The notes beneath the pieces were generated by a model. That model saw only the letters and a program-made list of their open reading frames with translations. It made no database searches and was not told where the DNA came from. From Candidatus Jorgensenbacteria bacterium CG23_combo_of_CG06-09_8_20_14_all_54_14 (GTDB taxonomy: Bacteria > Patescibacteriota > Minisyncoccia > UBA6257 > GWB1-50-10): 10,225 bases of DNA. Positions 6,257 to 10,225 of the stretch are shown piece by piece. Both the position numbers and the translations under genes were made by a program. The DNA lies in NCBI GenBank assembly GCA_002772205.1, contig PCRZ01000009.1, positions 1 to 10,225 on the forward strand, in the 5' to 3' direction. Positions within the stretch are counted from its first letter, which is position 1, and each line of letters begins with the position of its first letter.

Positions 6257-6757
6257 ATGCAGAAAGGATTCACATTAATCGAATTTATTCTTTACATCGG
6301 CATCGTCGGGATTGTCTTGCTTGTGGTAGGAGCTATCGGGTTGAACGTGCTTTTTGGTAAAGCAAAATTGACGGCAATTGAAGAAGTGAGCCAAATTTCC
6401 CGCTTTACCATGGAAAAGATTGCGGACGGGGTTCGTAATGCGCAGGCGATCAATAGCCCGGCGCAAGGAGCGTCTGCTTCCGCGCTTTCATTACAGATGG
6501 CGTCTTCAAGCAAAAACCCCACGGTGTTTGACTTATCAAGCGGGGTAGTGCGAATTACCGAAGACACGGGGTCGGCGGTTGATTTGACGTCAAGTGAAGT
6601 AGTCGTGACTAATCTTCAATTTTCAAACATTTCCTACCCCGGTACGCCCGGCACGGTAAGAATTCAGATGACCGCCAAACCCTCCAATCCAGAAAACAGA
6701 CAGGAATATGACTTTGAAAAAACTTTTTATACTACCGCAAACATCAGAAAAAAATAG
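6257..6757 (+). CDS. PilW/GspJ-like minor prepilin
   Basis: From ATG 6257 the product is 166 residues and starts MQKG4 | FTLIE9, an ideal class III prepilin signal with Glu at +5 and a hydrophobic helix to about residue 30. The longer frame back to 6194 was rejected because it overlaps the preceding gene by 56 bp and would put 21 non-leader residues before MQKG. The section after the helix (AIEEVSQISRFTMEKIADGVRNA) fits the PilW/GspJ type, whose mature chain has a long N-terminal helix and a beta domain. It starts 7 nt after the previous stop and ends 2 nt before the next ATG, so it is translated from the same transcript. Likely role: tip or priming complex of the pilus. Confidence 0.88.
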   Translation: MQKGFTLIEFILYIGIVGIVLLVVGAIGLNVLFGKAKLTAIEEVSQISRFTMEKIADGVRNAQAINSPAQGASASALSLQMASSSKNPTVFDLSSGVVRITEDTGSAVDLTSSEVVVTNLQFSNISYPGTPGTVRIQMTAKPSNPENRQEYDFEKTFYTTANIRKK

Positions 6758-6759
6758 CT

Positions 6760-7224
6760 ATGGCTACACTGAATAAACAGATTACAACAGATAAAACGGA
6801 TCTGTATAAATCCGTTGCAATCCGCAAAAATCCGCGTGGCGAAGCGGGGTTTATCGCCCTAATATCCATGCTTATAATCGGGGCTTTAGTTTTAGTGGTC
6901 AGCGTCGGCGTTTCTTTGCGCTCCCTTGGAGAAGCTGATGTGAGTTCAGGTAAAGAAATGGCTCACCGTGCCCTGGCATTGGCTAATCTCTGCGCCGAGG
7001 CGGGATTAATGAAAGTGATAAGCATATTGAATTATGCGGGCGGTGAAAGCATAATTGTGGACGGGGAAAGCTGCGACATTCTCGCCGTGGAGGGGAGCGG
7101 CAATTCAAAAACCCTGAAGACAGAAAGCACCGTCTCTGGCTATACCAGAAAGTTAAAAGTGAGCATTTCCCAAATAAGTCCGGCGGTAACGGTTTCCGGA
7201 TGGGAAGAGGTGGCAGATTTTTAA
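6760..7224 (+). CDS. PilX-like minor pilus assembly protein with repeat-derived leader
   Basis: The 154-residue protein has a hydrophobic prepilin-type helix from F31 (RGEAG30 | FIALISMLIIGALVLVV) but no Glu at +5, as in GspK and some PilX-type proteins. After the helix, SSGKEMAHRALALANLCAEAGLMK resembles the PilX segment where small residues precede a helical region. Two cysteines (in LANLCAE and GESCDI) could pair. The first about 26 residues (ATLNKQITTDKTDLYKS...) are encoded by DNA that includes the 16-bp repeat also found at 5203, so the leader appears to be built from repeat DNA. It starts 2 nt after the upstream stop. Expected to sit with the other minor pilins at the pilus tip. Confidence 0.8.
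   Translation: MATLNKQITTDKTDLYKSVAIRKNPRGEAGFIALISMLIIGALVLVVSVGVSLRSLGEADVSSGKEMAHRALALANLCAEAGLMKVISILNYAGGESIIVDGESCDILAVEGSGNSKTLKTESTVSGYTRKLKVSISQISPAVTVSGWEEVADF
6782..6797 (+). repeat. 16-bp direct repeat, copy 2 (ttacaacagataaaac)
   Basis: Identical to 5203-5218, but here it lies inside the leader codons of the PilX-like gene. The following DNA (aatccgttgcaatccgcaaaaatccgcg region, 6808-6837) is itself weakly repetitive in 'aatccg'. Confidence 0.7.
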
Positions 7225-7229
7225 ATCAA

Positions 7230-7373
7230 CCATGCCCAGTAGTGAAAACTCGATTGGTCCCGCTAAGCGGGGCTGGAAGTATGAGATAAAACACCGCTGA
7301 GTAAAAATCCAAGCAATATCAAAAGGTCGCATTGTATCAAATAAATTAATCGAGTTTCTACTACTGGGCATGG
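7230..7373. repeat. 144-bp inverted-repeat-bounded insert before pilM
   Basis: The arms 7230-7255 and 7348-7373 are inverted copies (24 of 26 positions match; outer sequence ccatgcccagtagt). The unit begins 6 bp after the PilX-like stop and ends two bases past the A of the pilM ATG, so the right arm contains the pilM start codon. The interior has a short GC hairpin (cccgc/gcggg, 7259-7271). No target-site duplication is visible. It could be a MITE-like insert or a structured intercistronic RNA. Confidence 0.75.
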
Positions 7374-8803
7374 AAGCAACTAAAAGATTTCTCCAAAGAA
7401 TCGGTCGGGCGATCTTGGGAATCTTAAACATCAGACTCGATGGAGCTTTCGGAATAGACATCTCCGACGGCTCAATAGAAATTTTGGAATTGAAGCCGTT
7501 CGGCAACTTCAGGGTCGCTACCTATGGAAGAGCAATTTTGGAAGAAGGCATTACGAGGAACGGTGAGATTATCAAAGCGGAAATTTTAAAAAGAAAAATC
7601 GCCGAAACGTTGTCCCAAGCATCGCCAAGAAAAATTTCCACCAATAGGGTTATCGCTTCGCTCCCGGAATCGAAGATCTTTCTTCACCATTTTGAGTTGC
7701 CCTTTGTCGATAAGCGTGGTTGGCTAAAATCTATTTTCTACTCAAGAAAAAAAGAATTGAGACGCCGTCTTAGCCACCTCGTAGAAGAAGAGGTTAGAAA
7801 ACTGATTCCCTATGATATGGGCAGTATCTATTACGACTGGCAACTCCTGCCTGCCCCACTTGGCGTAAAAGAACCCCGGGAAAGAGTTATTTTTGTCGGC
7901 GCTCCGAAAGACATCGTGGATAAATACGTGACCGTTATGAGCGAATTGGGGCTCACCCTGGTTGCGCTGGATATTGAGTCAATGAGCTTAGCAAGGACTT
8001 TACTAGAGAAAGAAGATTTTTCACAGATGATTGTTGATATCGGTTCGCGGACCTCCAATGTGAGTATCTTCGACCAGAGCGGTTTCCTAAGATCGTCGGT
8101 AAGCGTTCCCGTTGCTGGTCAAGAATTTACCGACGCCATCGCAGAAAAGTTGAAGGTTCCCGAAGAAGAAGCGGAAAAAATAAAGAAGACGGTCGGTCTT
8201 CGGTTAGATGGACCGGCAAATATTCTACCGATTTTAGAGCCGAAATTAGCGGAGATAGTTCAAGGGATAAAAGGAGCCATTGAGCATCATGAGGGTAGCT
8301 ACTTTCAGCCGGTAAAGAGAATTATTTTGGCGGGCGGCTCGGCACTCTTGCCGAAATTGGATGAATATCTGGCCAAACAGTTAGAAGTGGAGGTGAGCGT
8401 CGCTAATCCTTCAAAAATAGTGAGGTGGAAGAAGGTATTGGGCAAAAATGCTCCTGAAGCAATCCTTTTCGCCACCGTTGCCGGGCTGGCGATGCGGGGG
8501 TCAAGCAGTAAATCTTACGATATCAACCTCTTGAACCAAGTGCCGGCTGAAAAATTTGAAGTTCCACGAAAACTGGATTTGCTGACATTGGGATATCTAA
8601 GAAAAACTACGGCAATCAGGACGTTTATAACCAGCAATTCGCTCCTCGTTCTTTTTTTCCTCTCTCTTGTTTTCGCCTTTTCTGGCTTCGTAATGTACCA
8701 ACAGGCCATCAGGCCCTTCTATGAGGCAAAAAAACTCTCGGCAACTTCCCTGCCGGTGATGGGGATGCCAGAGGGAAACGGAGGAAGAATGGAAGGGGAA
8801 TAG
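7370..8803 (+). CDS. pilM: Type IV pilus protein PilM with C-terminal PilN-like motif and membrane anchor
   Basis: PilM is an actin/FtsA-fold ATP-binding protein that links the cytoplasmic motor to the membrane alignment complex. The 477-residue product shows phosphate-1 FGIDISDGSIEILEL (27-41), an SHS2-type insert region, phosphate-2 IVDIGSRTSNVSIFD (221-235) and adenosine motif IILAGGSALLPKL (318-330). Ordinary PilM ends near 350 residues; this one continues. Residues 383-391 read YDINLLNQV, resembling the INLLP motif by which PilN docks onto PilM, and a membrane helix (about 424-443) follows with a short outside tail. I infer an in-cis fusion of PilM with the docking motif and anchor of PilN. 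The ATG lies in the right arm of the preceding inverted repeat; no earlier start fits and the next Met is at residue 150. Last gene of the operon. Confidence 0.93.
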   Translation: MEATKRFLQRIGRAILGILNIRLDGAFGIDISDGSIEILELKPFGNFRVATYGRAILEEGITRNGEIIKAEILKRKIAETLSQASPRKISTNRVIASLPESKIFLHHFELPFVDKRGWLKSIFYSRKKELRRRLSHLVEEEVRKLIPYDMGSIYYDWQLLPAPLGVKEPRERVIFVGAPKDIVDKYVTVMSELGLTLVALDIESMSLARTLLEKEDFSQMIVDIGSRTSNVSIFDQSGFLRSSVSVPVAGQEFTDAIAEKLKVPEEEAEKIKKTVGLRLDGPANILPILEPKLAEIVQGIKGAIEHHEGSYFQPVKRIILAGGSALLPKLDEYLAKQLEVEVSVANPSKIVRWKKVLGKNAPEAILFATVAGLAMRGSSSKSYDINLLNQVPAEKFEVPRKLDLLTLGYLRKTTAIRTFITSNSLLVLFFLSLVFAFSGFVMYQQAIRPFYEAKKLSATSLPVMGMPEGNGGRMEGE

Positions 8804-8818
8804 GAGAAAAACAGAAGA

Positions 8819-8853
8819 GGCCCCTCGGGTTGGCTCGATGCCCGGGGAGGGCC
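8819..8853. other. GC-rich imperfect hairpin after pilM
   Basis: ggcccctcggg and cccggggagggcc form a strong stem with two bulges around an 11-base loop, 15 bp after the pilM stop. No T-run follows on either strand, so a classic intrinsic terminator is not supported; it may act as an RNA 3'-end stabiliser or a pause hairpin separating the operon from the pilin gene. Confidence 0.4.
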
Positions 8854-8906
8854 AGGCGCTCGTTATTCGCAGTTTCCCAGGATTTATCAGGAGCAACCCA
8901 CCCCCC

Positions 8907-8935
8907 TTGGAGGAAAACGACAAATGATATAGAAT
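8907..8935 (+). promoter_or_regulatory. Putative promoter of the major-pilin-like gene
   Basis: TTGGAG (8907-8912), 17 bp, then TAGAAT (8930-8935); the -10 area reads TGATATAGAAT, sharing TGATATA with the pilB promoter. The start would be near 8942, leaving a leader of about 60 nt. A separate promoter would fit the need for far more main pilin than machinery. Confidence 0.45.
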
Positions 8936-9001
8936 AGAGATGGGTGAGGGGAGGGAAGGATGGATTATGAGTGATTGCTCCGCTAAAAAAATAGTAAAAC
9001 T

Positions 9002-9490
9002 ATGTGTTATATGAAAGCTATGAGTTCAAAGTTAAAAGCTCGCGAAAGCGGCTTTACGTTAATTGAAATTCTCTTGGTTATCGGTATCATCGCCATTTTG
9101 GCGGCAGTGGTAATTGTGGCAATCAACCCCGCGCGGCAATTTGCCCAAGCGAGGAATTCCCAGCGCTGGAGCAATATCAATACGATTTTGAATGCCGTAC
9201 ATCAGTATGCGGTAGACAATACCGGCACCCTACCAGCTGCGATCGCGAGCTCTACATGTGCGGCCGTATCGACAAACGAGATATGCATGATGGGAGCTGG
9301 GAGTTGCGCGGGTCTTATCGATCTTTCGGTGTTGACCAATGGCGAAACGTATCTGGTTTCAATGCCGGTTGATCCATCAGCGACCTCTACTTATGGCACC
9401 GGGTATCGTGTGACAAAAAGCGGCAGTGGCCGCGTCACCGTCTGTGCTCCGGGCGCTGAGTTGGGCACCACCATCAGCGTGACGAGATAA
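9002..9490 (+). CDS. Type IV pilin, probable major subunit
   Basis: The 162-residue protein has a leader with four Lys/Arg, then G17 | FTLIE22 (Glu at +5) and the long hydrophobic helix LLVIGIIAILAAVVIVAINP (23-42). Next comes the pilin/pseudopilin pattern ARQFAQARNSQRWSNINTILNAV, and a globular domain with four cysteines (in STCAA, EICMM, GSCAG and TVCAP) that could form two disulfides. Three in-frame ATGs (9002, 9011, 9020) are possible starts and none has a Shine-Dalgarno; 9020 gives the most typical leader length, and the longest frame is reported. It is outside the operon, behind a hairpin and its own putative promoter, and has the cleanest pilin signal, so I infer it is the main fibre subunit (PilA role). 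Confidence 0.88.
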   Translation: MCYMKAMSSKLKARESGFTLIEILLVIGIIAILAAVVIVAINPARQFAQARNSQRWSNINTILNAVHQYAVDNTGTLPAAIASSTCAAVSTNEICMMGAGSCAGLIDLSVLTNGETYLVSMPVDPSATSTYGTGYRVTKSGSGRVTVCAPGAELGTTISVTR

Positions 9491-9536
9491 TATCTTTCGT
9501 TACATTTCAATTTTTTGCCTCTAACAAGGGAGGGGG

Positions 9537-9587
9537 ATGGAAAATATTAGAAAAGCGGTTGATGACGTGGAGAAGAAGGTGAAATAA
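9537..9587 (+). CDS. Tiny ORF with a strong Shine-Dalgarno (16 codons)
   Basis: AAGGGAGG just before ATG 9537 is the best ribosome-binding sequence I noticed in the window, yet the frame is only MENIRKAVDDVEKKVK before a stop. The peptide is charged and probably helical. It may be the cut-off 5' end of a lost gene, a small peptide or chance. Confidence 0.25.
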   Translation: MENIRKAVDDVEKKVK

Positions 9588-9652
9588 TGTTCATCGTTTC
9601 ATGAAATTACTGACTGGCATGAAGGGGATACAGAAAGGACGCTTGGGGGCTC

Positions 9653-9694
9653 ATTCGTGCTATTCGTGGTTAGTATTCGTGTGATTCGTGTGAT
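9653..9694 (+). repeat. Degenerate tandem repeat of attcgtg
   Basis: Four attcgtg units (attcgtgct, attcgtggttagt, attcgtgtg, attcgtgtg) followed by a broken fifth unit, directly before the start of the small membrane protein. DNA of this 'cacgaat' type recurs in many bacterial genomes, and I associate it with GxxExxY neighbourhoods; that link is from memory. Confidence 0.6.
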
Positions 9695-9697
9695 TCT

Positions 9698-10033
9698 ATG
9701 ATGGTGTTCGTCCGATCTCGGTTTCTCCTCGCCTGCGCGGGGGTGAGCATTGCACTCCTCCTCGTTTCGCTCACGCTTGTTCTCGTAAGCGTGGGGAATC
9801 TCGAGCCGCCGCTCGTGCTCCACATAGGGGAGAGTGGCGCCGATCTCTTCGGAGGGGTGGGGAGCTTGTACTGCCTCTGGGGTCTCGGGGTTGTTATGGT
9901 ACTCGTGAATACAGCCTTAGGCGTACGCCTCTTCAGTTCCGCGCGGGCACTCTCCTACGCGCTTCTTGCGGGAAACGTGCCTATTGCGATACTCCTCCTT
10001 ATCGCCATCGGGACGATTGTTTCGCTGAATTAA
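9698..10033 (+). CDS. Small three-helix membrane protein of unknown function
   Basis: The 111-residue product has three predicted membrane helices (about 9-32, 56-79 and 86-109). Between the first two is LEPPLVLHIGESGADLFGG, which resembles the loop (LPP.LPLHYN...G.D..G) of a small membrane family I associate with Patescibacteria, and, more loosely, DUF1648-type proteins. The GLGVVMVLVNTALGVRLF and terminal hydrophobic helix fit that family too. No catalytic residues stand out. ATGs at 9698 and 9701 and GTG 9704 are all possible starts; no Shine-Dalgarno is present, since repeat DNA abuts the start. There is no evident functional link to the pilus genes. Confidence 0.65.
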   Translation: MMVFVRSRFLLACAGVSIALLLVSLTLVLVSVGNLEPPLVLHIGESGADLFGGVGSLYCLWGLGVVMVLVNTALGVRLFSSARALSYALLAGNVPIAILLLIAIGTIVSLN

Positions 10034-10065
10034 CGACTCGGTTGAGAAAGGGGAAAAATCCTTTT

Positions 10066-10101
10066 TCCTCAATTCAGTCACGTACGTGACTGAATTGAGG
10101 A
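10066..10101. repeat. 36-bp perfect palindrome
   Basis: cctcaattcagtcacgt is followed at once by its exact reverse complement, and the outer T/A pair extends it to 36 bp. It lies 33 bp after the membrane-protein stop. On the + strand no T-run follows, so an ordinary terminator is not supported; it could still end or protect transcripts, or be a binding or insertion site. A small ggaaaaa/tttttcc hairpin overlaps its left side (10052-10068). Confidence 0.85.
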
Positions 10102-10137
10102 TAGCGGCTTCCAAAAACCTCTGCCAAGCGAGACCTT

Positions 10138-10185
10138 TCGCTACCGCATGCGGTAGCATACCCCACGCGCCCCCGGTGGCTACCC
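10138..10185 (-). repeat. 48-bp palindrome-bearing repeat unit, copy B
   Basis: Inverted partner of 819-866 with one mismatch. It sits inside the decayed TrpR-like copy, whereas copy A lies upstream of the intact gene, so the same unit has two different local contexts. Confidence 0.9.
10140..10157. repeat. 18-bp perfect palindrome, copy 4
   Basis: Same 18 bp as the three copies near the TrpR-like gene, some 8.6 kb away from the nearest of them. Further half-site-like gctacc/ggtagc strings flank it (10179-10201). Confidence 0.95.
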
Positions 10186-10225
10186 ATACTACCTGCTACC
10201 GGCTAAAACCACAGCAAATTCGCGA

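Larger units (their letters stand above)
10104..10225 (-). pseudogene. Decayed copy of the TrpR-like gene's 5' region, interrupted by a palindrome unit
   Basis: Read on the minus strand, 10225-10201 matches 896-920, the 25 bp just before the TrpR-like ATG (20 of 25 by eye). After about 15 bp comes the 48-bp repeat unit (10185-10138), and then 10135-10104 matches codons 15-25 of the TrpR-like gene (963-994) at 29 of 32 positions. The peptide GLAWQRFLE is preserved. The start region between these matches is replaced by the repeat unit, and homology stops before the 36-bp palindrome. The palindrome unit even supplies an ATG (frame MLPHAVAKGLAWQRFLE), but no HTH follows, so this is a relic. Confidence 0.75.

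Noticed and set aside
7153..7506. 117-codon minus-strand ORF across the inverted-repeat insert
   Set aside because: It overlaps two solid + strand genes and includes both arms; I see no domain. The insert itself is reported instead.
9206..9215. tatgcggtag inside the pilin gene as a further half-palindrome
   Set aside because: A nine-base match in codons for YAVDN, a normal pilin segment; chance is likely and there is no second half.

Overview
The window looks like chromosomal DNA of an uncultivated ultra-small bacterium of the Patescibacteria/Candidate Phyla Radiation, most likely a Parcubacteria-type lineage. The main grounds are a compact single-strand type IV pilus cluster with PilB, a short PilC, several minor prepilins and a PilM that carries its own membrane anchor, with no PilQ or PilP. 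Most starts also lack clear Shine-Dalgarno sites, and a small three-helix membrane protein resembles a family I associate with these genomes. This is inference from gene content and remembered families; there is no rRNA or marker gene to settle it.

Layout. 1-651: a membrane-anchored, probably secreted PKD-domain protein. 652-920: spacer with an extended -10 box and the first copy of an 18-bp palindrome. 921-1352: a TrpR/YerC-like helix-turn-helix protein, framed by palindrome copies. 1353-1903: a gene-poor spacer holding two inverted palindrome copies around a purine-rich tract, a broken signal-peptide-like ORF, and a good promoter (TTGGGA-N17-TATAAT). 1904-8803: the pilus operon, in the order pilB, pilC, GspH/FimT-like prepilin, PulG/PilV-like prepilin with a foreign N-terminus, PilW-like prepilin, PilX-like protein and pilM. 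9002-9490: a separate major-pilin-like gene with its own putative promoter. 9698-10033: a small membrane protein. 10066-10225: a 36-bp perfect palindrome, then a decayed inverted copy of the TrpR-like gene's 5' region with another palindrome inserted.

The pilus genes form a working set. PilB powers pilus assembly, PilC is the inner-membrane platform, PilM couples the cytoplasmic ATPase to the membrane, the minor prepilins prime the fibre, and the 162-aa pilin is the probable main subunit. Prepilin peptidase, PilT and full PilN/PilO are not in the window.

The most unusual material is not the pilus itself. First, a TrpR-like gene sits among identical copies of an 18-bp palindrome, and a 48-bp palindrome-bearing unit is repeated in inverted orientation 9.3 kb away, inside a wreck of the same gene; this suggests a dispersed repeat family tied to a DNA-binding protein. 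Second, the N-terminal half of a GxxExxY-family protein is fused in frame to a prepilin. Third, a 144-bp inverted-repeat-bounded insert supplies the start codon of pilM.
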